Assembly: GCF_049889055.1 (NCBI RefSeq)
Contig: NZ_JBLTWO010000001.1
Span: 248,001-312,000, forward strand
Origin: Rhizorhabdus sp049889055
GTDB taxonomy: Bacteria > Pseudomonadota > Alphaproteobacteria > Sphingomonadales > Sphingomonadaceae
Length of the DNA: 64,000 nt
Direction of reading: 5' to 3'
This document shows, piece after piece, positions 44,613 to 53,727 of the stretch. The notes below the pieces were generated by a model. It was not told the origin of the DNA, made no database searches, and worked only from the letters and a program-made list of their open reading frames with translations. How positions within the stretch are numbered: position 1 is the first letter of the stretch; each line of letters starts with the position of its first letter. The position numbers were made by a program, and so were the translations under genes.

Positions 44613-46313
44613 ATGCCTTTTTCGACCCTGCCGCGGCCCGTTGCCGAGGCCATTGAAGAGCGTGGCTACACCGCGCCGACTCCCGTTCAGGCCCAGGTGA
44701 TCGCCGCCGAAGCCAATGACCGCGACCTTCTCGTCTCCGCCCAGACCGGCTCCGGCAAGACGGTGGCCTACGGCCTCGCCATCGCCGAAACTCTGCTGCG
44801 GGGCGAAGCCGCCCTGCCCCGGCCCGGCGAGCCCCTCGCCCTGATCATCGCGCCCACCCGCGAACTGGCGCTCCAGGTACAGCGCGAGCTCCAGTGGCTC
44901 TATGCCAAGCTCGGCGCCCGCGTCGTCAGCTGCGTCGGCGGCATGAACGTGCGCGTGGAGCAGCGCCAGCTCAGCTATGGCTGCCACATCGTCGTCGGCA
45001 CGCCCGGCCGCCTGCGCGACCATCTCGAGCGCGGCGCGCTGCAGCCCGGCTCGCTCCGCGCGGTAATCCTCGACGAAGCCGACGAGATGCTCGACCTGGG
45101 CTTCCGCGAGGATCTCGAGGAAATCCTCGACATGACCCCGCCCGAGCGGCGCACGCTGCTCTTCTCCGCGACGATGCCCAAGCCGATCGCCATGATGGCA
45201 AAGCGCTACCAGCGCGACGCGCTGCGGATCGAGACGACCGGCGAGCGCGAGCGTCATGCCGACATCGATTATCGCGCCGTCGCGGTCGCCCCCGGCGACA
45301 TCGAGCATGCCGTGGTCAACATCCTGCGCTTCCACGAAGCCAAGGGCGCGATGATCTTCTGCGCCACGCGCGAAAATGTCCGCCGCCTGTCGGCCGCACT
45401 GACCGAGCGCGGTTTCGCTGCCGTGACCTTGTCGGGCGAACTCAGCCAGAACGAGCGCAACCATGCGCTGCAGGCGCTGCGCGATCGGCGGGCCCGCGTC
45501 TGCGTGGCAACCGACGTGGCCGCGCGCGGCATCGACTTGCCCGGCCTCGAACTGGTGATCCACGCCGAACTGCCGATCGACGCAGAGACGCTCCAGCACC
45601 GCTCGGGCCGCACCGGCCGCGCTGGCCGCAAAGGCACCTGCGTTCTCGTCGTCCCCTATACCCGCCGGCGCCATGCCGAGCGGCTGCTGCGCGGTGCCAA
45701 TGTCCAGGTGAACTGGGACAAGGTGCCGAGCGCCGAGGACATCCACGCGCGCGACGACGAACGGCTGATCGAAAGCCTGTCTGCGATCGAGATCGCCGAC
45801 GAGGATCGTGAGGTCGCCCGCAAGCTGCTCGAATCGCGGTCCGCCGAGGATATCGCAGCCGCCTTCGTTCGCGCCCAGCGGCAAAGTCTGCCGGCGCCCG
45901 AGGAACTGGCCGATGCCAGCCCCGCGCCGCAAGCCGCTCGCGAGCAGGGGCCCCGCCCCGGCTTCGAGGATGTCAGCTGGTTCCGCATCAACGCCGGTCG
46001 CGACAGCAGTGCCGACCCGCGCTGGCTGCTGCCGCTGATCTGCCGCCGTGGCCACATCACCAAGCGCGACGTCGGCGCGATCCGCATCTTCCCGAACGAA
46101 ACCCGCTTCGAGATTCCCCGGGCGCTCGTCTCCAAATTCATGTCGGCGGTGAAGCGCACGGCCGGCGAGGACGAGAGCGTGGTGATCGAGCCGGCGGGCG
46201 ATGCTCCGCCGCCCGAACGCCGTGGGCCACCGCGCGACAATCGGCGCCCGGGCGGTCCGCCGCGTCCGCCACAGGGCCGGGGCGGTCCCCGCCGCGGACC
46301 GCCGCGCCGCTGA
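44613..46313 (+). CDS. DEAD-box RNA helicase with DbpA-like C-terminal RNA-binding domain
   Basis: 566 residues. Helicase motifs in order: Q motif (GYTAPTPVQAQVI), I (AQTGSGKT), Ia (APTRELALQ), II (DEADEMLD), III (FSATM), V and VI (VAARGID, HRSGRTGRAGRKG). A DbpA-type RNA-binding domain follows at about residues 455-530 (WFRINAGRDSSADPRWLLPL, ITKRDVGAIRIF, TRFEIPRALVSKF). The tail is Pro/Arg/Gly-rich (RRGPPRDNRRPGG). DbpA-type helicases act on 23S rRNA during 50S assembly. A strong terminator follows directly. Confidence 0.95.
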   Translation: MPFSTLPRPVAEAIEERGYTAPTPVQAQVIAAEANDRDLLVSAQTGSGKTVAYGLAIAETLLRGEAALPRPGEPLALIIAPTRELALQVQRELQWLYAKLGARVVSCVGGMNVRVEQRQLSYGCHIVVGTPGRLRDHLERGALQPGSLRAVILDEADEMLDLGFREDLEEILDMTPPERRTLLFSATMPKPIAMMAKRYQRDALRIETTGERERHADIDYRAVAVAPGDIEHAVVNILRFHEAKGAMIFCATRENVRRLSAALTERGFAAVTLSGELSQNERNHALQALRDRRARVCVATDVAARGIDLPGLELVIHAELPIDAETLQHRSGRTGRAGRKGTCVLVVPYTRRRHAERLLRGANVQVNWDKVPSAEDIHARDDERLIESLSAIEIADEDREVARKLLESRSAEDIAAAFVRAQRQSLPAPEELADASPAPQAAREQGPRPGFEDVSWFRINAGRDSSADPRWLLPLICRRGHITKRDVGAIRIFPNETRFEIPRALVSKFMSAVKRTAGEDESVVIEPAGDAPPPERRGPPRDNRRPGGPPRPPQGRGGPRRGPPRR

Positions 46314-46332
46314 CGCTCGAAAAATCGAACAA

Positions 46333-46360
46333 AAAAGGGGCGCTCCTCGGCGCCCCTTTT
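46333..46360. terminator. Bidirectional intrinsic terminator
   Basis: An 11-bp perfect stem AAAAGGGGCGC/GCGCCCCTTTT with a 6-base loop, A-rich on one side and ending in four Ts, between the helicase gene and the convergent acyl-CoA dehydrogenase gene. It can terminate transcripts from either side. Confidence 0.85.
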
Positions 46361-46385
46361 CATGTCTGCTGTTCCGGAGTGTCGA

Positions 46386-48176
46386 TCAGAAAGCTTCTTC
46401 GGGAAGCTCCATCGTCGACCGCTTGCCCGCCTTGATCGCGGTGAGCAGCCCCGCGACCTGCGGCAGGATGCGTTCGTAGAAGAAGCGTACCGTCGTGATC
46501 TTGTTGGCGTAGAAGCCATCCGGGTCCTGCCCCATCATCTTCTTCATGCCCGCGATCTTGGCCGAGCGCGCGAAGAGATAGGCGATGGCGACCAGACCGA
46601 GCAGCCGCAGATAATCGGTCGCGGCGGCACCGGCTTCCTCGGGATCGGCCATCCCCTTCTGGGCGATCGTCGCCGTCGCAAGCTGGAGCGCCCCGAAGGA
46701 CTTTTCCAGCGCGTCGACCATCTTCTCCATCCCCGGCACCGCCTTGTTCTTCTCGATGAACTCGGACACCGGGTGGAAGAAGGAACGCAGATAGCGGCCG
46801 GCATGGGTCGGCATCTTGCGACCGACGAGGTCGAGCGCCTGGATGCCGTTGGTGCCCTCGTAAATCATCGTGATGCGGGCATCGCGCGCATATTGCTCGA
46901 CGCCATGCTCGCGGATGTAACCATGGCCGCCATAGACCTGGATCGCGATCTGCGAGGCCTCATGGCCGAGATCGGTGAGCAGAGCCTTGACCACCGGGGT
47001 CATCAGCGCGGTCATGTCCTCGGCGCGCTGGCGCAGCTCGGGATCGGGCGAATGACGCTCGGCGTCGAGCGCGCGCGCGACCCACATCTGCAGCGCGCGG
47101 CACCCTTCGGTATAGGCGCGCATCGTCATCAGCATGCGGCGCACATCGGGGTGGACGATGATCGGATCGGCCGACAGATCGGGGCGCTTGGTGCCCGACA
47201 ACGAGCGACCCTGGACGCGGTCCTTCGCATAGGCGACCGCGCTCTGATAGGCCGCGGTGCCGACGCCGAGGCCCTGGGTGCCGACCGAAACGCGCTCGGT
47301 GTTCATCATGGTGAACATCGCCGCGAGGCCCTTATGCGGCTCGCCGACCAGCCAGCCCTTGGCATCGTCGAAGCTCATCTGGCAGGTGGCCGAAGCCTTC
47401 AGGCCCATCTTGTGCTCGATGCCCGTGCACTGGACGCCGTTGCGCGGACCGACGCTGCCGTCGTCCTTCGGCAGGAATTTCGGCACCAGGAACAGGCTGA
47501 TTCCCTTCACGCCCTTGGGCGCGTCGGGCAGGCGGGCGAGGACGAGGTGGATCACATTTTCGGTCAGGTCATGGTCACCGGCCGATATGAAGATCTTGTT
47601 GCCGGTGATCAGATAGCTGCCATCGTCCTGCGGAACCGCCTTGGTGCGCAGCATGCCGAGGTCGGTGCCGCAATGCGGCTCGGTCAGGCACATCGTGCCG
47701 GACCACACGCCTGCGACCATGTTGGGCAGATAGCGCTGCTGCAGATCCTCCGACGCATGGCCGATGATCGCGGAAGCCGCACCATGGGTGAGGCCCGGAT
47801 AAAGGCCGAACGAGATGTTTGCCGAGCTGATCATCTCCTCGACCGCCTTGTTGACCGTCTCGGGCAGGCCCTGGCCACCCCATTTCGGGTCCGAGGCGAG
47901 CGCGCACCAGCCGCCGTCGCGGAACTGGTCATAGGCTTCCTTGAAACCCTTGGGTGTCCGCACGACCCCATTTTCCCACAGGCACCCTTCCTCGTCTCCA
48001 CTGGCGTTCAGCGGCAGCAGCACATCCTTCGCCAGACGCGCCGCTTCCTCGAGCACTGCATCGACGAGGTCGGGCGTGAATTCGGCATGGGCCGGCAGCG
48101 CGCCATATTCGTCCTTGCCGAACAGTTCGTGGATCAGGAAACGCATGTCGCGTAGCGGCGCTTCATAGACTTGCAT
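46386..48176 (-). CDS. Acyl-CoA dehydrogenase (DmdC/long-chain type)
   Basis: FAD enzyme catalysing the first oxidative step of acyl-CoA beta-oxidation. 596 residues from the ATG at 48176 with GGAG 7 nt upstream. Start MQVYEAPLRDMRFLIHELFG matches the long C-terminally extended acyl-CoA dehydrogenases such as DmdC, not the ~380-residue short form. MCLTEPHCGTDLGMLRTKA and the FAD/CoA segments follow, and YEGTNGIQALDLVGRKM is the typical C-terminal motif. A C-terminal ~130-residue extension is present. Third gene of the thiolase-HADH-ACAD operon, separated from the second by palindromic repeats. Confidence 0.95.
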   Translation of the reverse strand: MQVYEAPLRDMRFLIHELFGKDEYGALPAHAEFTPDLVDAVLEEAARLAKDVLLPLNASGDEEGCLWENGVVRTPKGFKEAYDQFRDGGWCALASDPKWGGQGLPETVNKAVEEMISSANISFGLYPGLTHGAASAIIGHASEDLQQRYLPNMVAGVWSGTMCLTEPHCGTDLGMLRTKAVPQDDGSYLITGNKIFISAGDHDLTENVIHLVLARLPDAPKGVKGISLFLVPKFLPKDDGSVGPRNGVQCTGIEHKMGLKASATCQMSFDDAKGWLVGEPHKGLAAMFTMMNTERVSVGTQGLGVGTAAYQSAVAYAKDRVQGRSLSGTKRPDLSADPIIVHPDVRRMLMTMRAYTEGCRALQMWVARALDAERHSPDPELRQRAEDMTALMTPVVKALLTDLGHEASQIAIQVYGGHGYIREHGVEQYARDARITMIYEGTNGIQALDLVGRKMPTHAGRYLRSFFHPVSEFIEKNKAVPGMEKMVDALEKSFGALQLATATIAQKGMADPEEAGAAATDYLRLLGLVAIAYLFARSAKIAGMKKMMGQDPDGFYANKITTVRFFYERILPQVAGLLTAIKAGKRSTMELPEEAF

Positions 48177-48200
48177 CGTCTTGCTCCTCAGTGCCTCCAA

Positions 48201-48319
48201 TTCCTCCCCGGCACGGGAAGGGGGACCATGCGCAGCATGGTGAAGGGGAAATCCCAATGTCGCGCATGCCCCTCCACCGCCTCCGGCGGCTGCCCTCCCC
48301 GTTCCGGGGAAGAATGAGG
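48201..48319. repeat. Palindromic repeat pair (BIME-like), copy A
   Basis: Two modules sit back to back. Module P (48201-48248) reads TTCCTCCCCGG...GGACCATGCGCAGCATGG...AAGGGG. Module Q (48269-48319) reads CCCCTCCACCG...CTCCCCGTTCCGGGG...GAATGAGG. Q has the arms of P in reverse complement but a different hairpin tip. The same two modules occur in opposite order inside ileS at 62953-63066. They lie between the acyl-CoA dehydrogenase start and the HADH stop and carry no gene. Confidence 0.8.
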
Positions 48320-48335
48320 GAGATGCGCATCCTTA

Positions 48336-50657
48336 TCAGTTCCGCAGCGGTTTGCCGGTTTCGAGCATCGTCTCGACCCGTGCCATGGTGCGGGGATCGC
48401 GCACCCGCTTCATGAACGCGTCCTTCTCGAGCGCGAGCATCTGCTCCTCGGTCACCACGTCGACGAGGTCCGCCTCGCCGCCGGTGAGCACCGTCGCCAG
48501 GGCGTCCGACACGACCATATCATAGTCGGTGGCCATGCCGCGCTTGTGGAAGCCCTCGGCGGCCATGCCGAGTGCGACGCGCCCGCTGGGTCCGGGCAGG
48601 CGGAACTCGGGCGGCTTGGGTGGCTGATAGCCGTCGACCATCGCCAGCGCGCGCGCCTTGGCGTCGGCGAGGAGACGATCGCGGTTCATCGTGATGCCGT
48701 CATCCTTGCGCAGGAACTGGAGCTCCTTCGCCTCGGCCGCCGACTTGGCCACCGTCGCGGTCGAGATCGTCTCGAATGCCTTGGCGACGGCCGGCATCGG
48801 TCCCTTGGGCAACAGCCCAGACCGCTGCCAGCGGTCGATATACTCGCCGCAGCCACCCCAGCCGGGGACGAGACCCACGCCGCATTCGACCAGGCCGATA
48901 TAGCTTTCGGCATGGGCCTGGATCGCGTCGGAATGGAGCAATATCTCGCAGCCGCCGCCAAGCGCGAGGCCCGCCGGCGCCGACACCACCGGGAAGGGCG
49001 CATATTTCAGCGCCTTATAGGCCTGCTGCCCGCCGCTCACCAGTTTCTCGATCTCGCCCCAGGCGGCGATATTCACCGCGAAGAGGGCGAGGCCGAGATT
49101 GGCACCGGCGGAGAAATTGCCGCCCTCATTATAGACGACCAGCGCCTTCATGCCCTTGGCGACATGCTCGACCGCCTGGCCCAGCAGCTTGAGCGTCTCG
49201 CCATCGAGCGCGTTCATCTTCGAGGTGAATTCGAAGCAGGCAACGCCGTCACCGATATCCCAGACCGCCGCCGAACCGTTCTTCAGGATCGGCTTGCTCG
49301 CGAGTTTCACGTCCTCGAGGAGCAGGACGCCGTCCGGCCGAATGACGTCATGATAGTCGCCGTCGGTTCCGAGATATTGGCGCTTGCCACCCTCGACCCG
49401 ATAGAAGCTGCGATCGCCCACAGTAGCGAGGATCGCCGGCACCGGCTTGCCTTCTTCCGCGAGCCGCTTGGCGAAAGCCGCCGCGCCCAGCTGGTCGATC
49501 AGATCGAACGGCCCGAATTTCCAGTTATAGCCGAGCTTCATCGCATCATCGATCGCGACGATGTCGTCCGCGATCTCCCCGACGAGGCTGGCGGCATAGC
49601 TCAGCACCTGGCTCAGCACGGTCCAGGCAAAGGCGCCGGTAGTGCCCGGCATCGCCACCAGCTGGGGCAGCTTGGCGCGAGGGACCTCTGCCTTGATCGC
49701 CGGACGATAGGCGCCGGTCGCGAGGTCGATCACTTCCTTGCGCTTCCCGACCTCGCGGTTGAGGCGATAGAAGCCACCCTTGCCCTTGCGACCGGTATAG
49801 CCCTCCGCGATCATCTTCTCGACCAGCGTGAGCGGCCGGACGGTCGCCAGATAGGGATCGCCCTCGGGCAGCGTCGAGGTGAAGCTCTTGAGCAGCAACG
49901 GCATCAGGTCGATGCCGACCAGATCGAGCAGCCCGAAAATGCCCGTCTTCGGCACGCCCATCGGACGGCCGCCGATCGCATCGGCTTCCTCGATCGTCAG
50001 GCCGAGATCGACGGTCGCATTATAGGCGACCTGCAGCCAGTAGCTGCCGATACGGTTGGCGATGAAGCCGGGCCGGTCGTGCGCGGGCACGACCCGCTTG
50101 CCCAGCGCGCGGTCGATGAAGTCGCTGACCCGCGCCGCCGTCGCTTCCTGCGTGCGCGGACCGGTCACCACCTCGACCAGCCGCATGTAGCGCGGCGGAT
50201 TGAAGAAATGGGTAATCAGGAAGTCCGCCGCGAAGGCGTCCGAACGACCGTCGATCAGCTTTTCCAGCGGGATGGTCGAGGTATTGGACGACACCGCCGT
50301 ACCGGGCTTCCGCACCTCTTCGAGCTTCGCGTAGAGCGCCTGCTTCAGGTCGAGCCGCTCGATGATCGCCTCGATCACCCAGTCGCACTCGGCGACCTTG
50401 GCGAGGTCGTCCTCGATGTTGCCGGTCTCGACCAGCTTCGCGGCCGCCTTCGACATGAAGGGTGCGGGATCGGTCTTGAGCATGCGCGCGACTGCACCCT
50501 CTGCAATCGCGTTCCGGTTGTCCCCGTCCTTCGGCAGGATGTCGAGAAGCAGCACGGGCACGCCGGCATTGGCGACCTGCGCTGCGATGCCGGCGCCCAT
50601 GGTGCCCGCGCCGATCACGCAAACCTTGCGGATCGGATCCTTGCTGTCCGCGCCCAT
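48336..50657 (-). CDS. 3-hydroxyacyl-CoA dehydrogenase / enoyl-CoA hydratase (FadJ-like)
   Basis: 773 residues from the ATG at 50657, two bases after the thiolase stop. The N-terminal 3-hydroxyacyl-CoA dehydrogenase half has the NAD-binding KVCVIGAGTMGAGIAAQVAN and the second-domain motif VPAHDRPGFIANRIG. The C-terminal crotonase domain (about residues 480-700) has NFSAGANLGLALF and PAGLALGGGCEILLHSDAI, hydratase/isomerase signatures. The domain order is reversed relative to E. coli FadB, as in many alphaproteobacterial FadN-like proteins. It catalyses hydration and oxidation of acyl-CoAs between the thiolase and dehydrogenase steps. Confidence 0.95.
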   Translation of the reverse strand: MGADSKDPIRKVCVIGAGTMGAGIAAQVANAGVPVLLLDILPKDGDNRNAIAEGAVARMLKTDPAPFMSKAAAKLVETGNIEDDLAKVAECDWVIEAIIERLDLKQALYAKLEEVRKPGTAVSSNTSTIPLEKLIDGRSDAFAADFLITHFFNPPRYMRLVEVVTGPRTQEATAARVSDFIDRALGKRVVPAHDRPGFIANRIGSYWLQVAYNATVDLGLTIEEADAIGGRPMGVPKTGIFGLLDLVGIDLMPLLLKSFTSTLPEGDPYLATVRPLTLVEKMIAEGYTGRKGKGGFYRLNREVGKRKEVIDLATGAYRPAIKAEVPRAKLPQLVAMPGTTGAFAWTVLSQVLSYAASLVGEIADDIVAIDDAMKLGYNWKFGPFDLIDQLGAAAFAKRLAEEGKPVPAILATVGDRSFYRVEGGKRQYLGTDGDYHDVIRPDGVLLLEDVKLASKPILKNGSAAVWDIGDGVACFEFTSKMNALDGETLKLLGQAVEHVAKGMKALVVYNEGGNFSAGANLGLALFAVNIAAWGEIEKLVSGGQQAYKALKYAPFPVVSAPAGLALGGGCEILLHSDAIQAHAESYIGLVECGVGLVPGWGGCGEYIDRWQRSGLLPKGPMPAVAKAFETISTATVAKSAAEAKELQFLRKDDGITMNRDRLLADAKARALAMVDGYQPPKPPEFRLPGPSGRVALGMAAEGFHKRGMATDYDMVVSDALATVLTGGEADLVDVVTEEQMLALEKDAFMKRVRDPRTMARVETMLETGKPLRN

Positions 50658-50659
50658 GG

Positions 50660-51796
50660 TCAGATCGCTTCCAGCACGGTGGCGATGCCCTGACCGCCGC
50701 CGATGCACTGGGTCGCAAGCGCATATTTGCCGCCCTCGCGCTTGAGCAGCGCCGCCGCCTTGCCGACGATGCGCGCGCCGGTCGCTCCGAGCGGGTGGCC
50801 GAGCGCGATCGCGCCACCATCGATGTTGACCGCCTCCGGCTTCACCCCAAGCTCGTTGCTGCAGGCGAGCGCCTGGCTGGCAAAGGCCTCGTTGAGCTCG
50901 ACCACGTCCATGTCGGCCGCCGTCAGCGCGGCGCGTTCGAGCGCCTTGCGCGACGCCGAGACGGGGCCGATGCCCATGATCTCGGGCTCGCAGCCCGACA
51001 CGGCAACGCTCTTGATGCGGGCGAGGATGGTAAGGCCATTGGCCCGGGCATAGTCCTCGCTGGTCACGAGCACGGCGGACGCACCGTCGGTCAATGGCGA
51101 GGAAGTGCCGGCGGTGACCGAGCCATTGGCGTCGAAAGCCGGCTTGAGGCCCGCCAGAGCCTCGGCGGTGGTTTCCGGACGGATAGTGCCGTCGGTGTCG
51201 ACGACGCCCTTCTTCGTCTTGATCGGGACGATCTCGTCGCTCAGGCGACCGGCCTCACGGGCGGCGGCGGCCTTCTTCTGACTCTGGACCGCGAACGCCT
51301 CCTGCGCCTGACGCGAGACCTGATATTGGGTCGCGACATTTTCGGCGGTCTCGCCCATCGAGATATAGGCGCCGGGTCGCTTCTTCGCGAGCTCGGGGCT
51401 GGGCAGCGGGTTGTAGCCCATCATCGGCACGCGGCTCATGCTCTCGACGCCCGCGCAGACGAAGACGTCGCCCGCGCCGATCGCGATCTGGCCTGCAGCA
51501 ATGTGGATCGAGCTCATCGACGAGCCGCAGAAGCGATTGACCGTCATTCCGCCGACCTTGAGCGGGAGATCCGCCAGCAGGCCTATCAGCCGCGCGACGT
51601 TGAGCCCCTGTTCCGCTTCGGGGAAGGCGCAGCCCAGAACGATGTCCTCGATGTCCTCGGCCTTCACACCGGTCTTCACTATCAGTCCGCGAATCACCTG
51701 GGCGGCGAGATCGTCGGGGCGGACGCGGGCAAGATCGCCCTTGTTGGCAAGGTGGAAAGGCGAGCGCGCATAGCCCGCGATGACGGCAGTCGGCAT
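50660..51796 (-). CDS. fadA: Acetyl-CoA acyltransferase (thiolase, FadA-type)
   Basis: Cleaves 3-ketoacyl-CoA to acetyl-CoA and a shortened acyl-CoA. 378 residues with the acylated cysteine C90 in VNRFCGSSMSSIH. GGAIALGHPLGATGARI carries the catalytic His, and CIGGGQGIATVLEAI the second Cys. First gene of the degradation operon; divergent from the DUF2147-FadL-FadD-MerR set across a 163-bp region that probably contains shared control elements. Confidence 0.95.
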   Translation of the reverse strand: MPTAVIAGYARSPFHLANKGDLARVRPDDLAAQVIRGLIVKTGVKAEDIEDIVLGCAFPEAEQGLNVARLIGLLADLPLKVGGMTVNRFCGSSMSSIHIAAGQIAIGAGDVFVCAGVESMSRVPMMGYNPLPSPELAKKRPGAYISMGETAENVATQYQVSRQAQEAFAVQSQKKAAAAREAGRLSDEIVPIKTKKGVVDTDGTIRPETTAEALAGLKPAFDANGSVTAGTSSPLTDGASAVLVTSEDYARANGLTILARIKSVAVSGCEPEIMGIGPVSASRKALERAALTAADMDVVELNEAFASQALACSNELGVKPEAVNIDGGAIALGHPLGATGARIVGKAAALLKREGGKYALATQCIGGGQGIATVLEAI

Positions 51797-51959
51797 GGAA
51801 CCATCTCCCTAGGCGCGGCATTTTTACAACAGCCGCGGACGATTTCTCTTAAAGGTATGAAGTCTCCCCTATACGTCAATCTTTTTTTGTGCAATCCATG
51901 CTGCACCATAGGGAACGACCTGATCGCAGCATCGGGCGTCAGGAGGATGACGAAAGCGC

Positions 51960-52364
51960 ATGAGCATCACCTTAATGGCACTGGCGGCCGCAGCCGTCGG
52001 CAACCCCGACGTCGTGGTCGGCCGCTGGCGGACAGAAACCCGCGGCGGCATCATCGAGATCGCCCGTTGCGGCCCCTCGATCTGCGGCAAGATCGTCACG
52101 TCTGACGGTCTCGCGACCAATCCGAATCTGATGGACGTCAACAACAAGGATCCGAAGCTCCGCAATCGCCCGATCAAAGGGATGCAGATGCTGAGCGGCT
52201 TTTCCTACAAGGACGGTCTCTGGGACGGCGGCACCATCTACAATGGTGAAGACGGCAAGACCTATTCCGCCCGCATCACCCCCATCGACGCCAACACCCT
52301 GAAGCTCCGGGGCTGCATCTTCGTGCCGCTCTGCAAGAACCAGACCTGGACCCGCGTGCGCTGA
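51960..52364 (+). CDS. DUF2147-domain secreted protein
   Basis: 134 residues from the ATG at 51960, with AGGAGG 13 nt upstream (a longer spacing than usual). It has a short N-terminal leader (SITLMALAAAAVG), then GRWRTETRGGIIEIARCG, a conserved Cys pair (CGPSICGKIV) and KDGLWDGGTIYNGEDGKTYSA, all typical of DUF2147. The last Cys pair lies in RGCIFVPLCKNQTW. Function is unknown; its place beside the FadL gene suggests an envelope or lipid-related role. Confidence 0.85.
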   Translation: MSITLMALAAAAVGNPDVVVGRWRTETRGGIIEIARCGPSICGKIVTSDGLATNPNLMDVNNKDPKLRNRPIKGMQMLSGFSYKDGLWDGGTIYNGEDGKTYSARITPIDANTLKLRGCIFVPLCKNQTWTRVR

Positions 52365-52399
52365 TCCGCGCGCCTGTATCGTTTAGAGAGGAAGTTTTC

Positions 52400-53710
52400 A
52401 TGTCCCACAGCATCATCCGCCGCGCAGCCCTGGCAGGCGCATCGACCGCCGCCGCGCTGTTCGCAGCGGGTACCGCCAACGCCGCCGCCTTCTACCTCCA
52501 GGAGCAGTCGGTCGTCGCGGCCGGCCGCGCCTTCTCCGGCGAAGCCGCCGACCAGGGCGCGCAGAATCTCTGGTGGAATCCGGCCGCGATCGCCGGCAAC
52601 GAAAAGAACACGCTCTATGGCGGCTTCAGCGCCATCCTGCCCAAGGGCGATGTGCGCAATAACAGTTCGGTAATCATCCGCCCGGGTCAGGCACCGGCCG
52701 GCATCACCGGAAATCAGGTGTCCAAGGACCCGCTCAACAAGGGTTTCCTGCCCTCGGGCGCGATCGGCTACAAGCTGAACGACAAATGGTCCGTCGGCGT
52801 TGCGCTGACCGCGCCGTACAGCTTCGCGACCAATTACGAGAATACGAGCTGGGCGCGTTATACGGCCGACAAGACCAAGCTGACGACGATCGATATTCAG
52901 CCGACGATCGCCTATGCGCCCTCGCCGATCATCGGCATCGGCGTTGGCTTGAACGTCGAATATAGCAAGGCGTCGCTGTCGAACTTCCTGCCCAACCTTT
53001 CCCCGGCCCTGCCCGACGGCCACCAGACTCTGCGCGGCGACGGCTGGGATCTCGGCTGGTCGGCCGGCGTACAGCTGCACCCCAGCCCGCTGATCGACCT
53101 CGGCTTCTCCTACAAGTCCTCGGTCAAGCATAAGCTGAAGGGCAGCATCACCACCGCCGGTCTGCTCGGCCCGCTCGCCGGACAGAATGGCCGGATCGAA
53201 GGCATCTCCGCCACGTTCCGCACTCCCTGGCAGGCGATTGCCAGCGCGCGCGTCCATGTCAGCGATGCGTTGACGCTCAACGGCCAGGTCGTCCGCGCGG
53301 GCTGGAACAAGTTCGACGCGATCGATCTGGGTGCGCCGGTCAATGCCGCGCTCGACCAGAATTACAAGAACAGCTGGAGCGTCGCGGGCGGCGTCGATTA
53401 CGTCGTCAACCCGAAGTGGACGGTGCGTGGCGGCGTGCAGTGGGACCAGACCCCGACGCAGAACGGATCGCGTGACGCGCGCGTGCCGGATGCCAGCCGC
53501 ATCAACTTCGCGGCCGGCACCTCCTATGCGATCAGCGACTCGATCACGCTCGACGCGGCGGCCAACTATGTCGACTTCAAGAACTCGTCGATCGATCGGC
53601 CCGGCGGCTTCTATGTCGGCACTGCCGCACAGACGATCATCCGCCCGAACGGAAGCCTGACCGGTGCCAAGGCGATCATCCTCGCCGTCGGCGGACGCAT
53701 GACCTTCTGA
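52400..53710 (+). CDS. FadL/OmpP1-family long-chain fatty acid transporter
   Basis: Outer-membrane beta-barrel letting hydrophobic substrates diffuse into the periplasm. 436 residues with signal peptide AALAGASTAAALFAAGTANA. The N-terminal hatch-like start AAFYLQEQSVVAAGRAFSGE is typical of FadL. The NPAA motif is in WWNPAAIAG. The final strand ends ILAVGGRMTF, a C-terminal Phe as in outer-membrane proteins. Adjacent to the acyl-CoA ligase gene and close to the beta-oxidation operon, which supports fatty-acid import. Confidence 0.93.
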   Translation: MSHSIIRRAALAGASTAAALFAAGTANAAAFYLQEQSVVAAGRAFSGEAADQGAQNLWWNPAAIAGNEKNTLYGGFSAILPKGDVRNNSSVIIRPGQAPAGITGNQVSKDPLNKGFLPSGAIGYKLNDKWSVGVALTAPYSFATNYENTSWARYTADKTKLTTIDIQPTIAYAPSPIIGIGVGLNVEYSKASLSNFLPNLSPALPDGHQTLRGDGWDLGWSAGVQLHPSPLIDLGFSYKSSVKHKLKGSITTAGLLGPLAGQNGRIEGISATFRTPWQAIASARVHVSDALTLNGQVVRAGWNKFDAIDLGAPVNAALDQNYKNSWSVAGGVDYVVNPKWTVRGGVQWDQTPTQNGSRDARVPDASRINFAAGTSYAISDSITLDAAANYVDFKNSSIDRPGGFYVGTAAQTIIRPNGSLTGAKAIILAVGGRMTF

Positions 53711-53727
53711 TCTGGAGCAGCATCGAG

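Noticed and set aside
48201..48319. Possible CRISPR-like array of palindromic repeats
   Set aside because: Only two modules, different order in each copy and no regular spacers or cas genes; it is REP/BIME-like.
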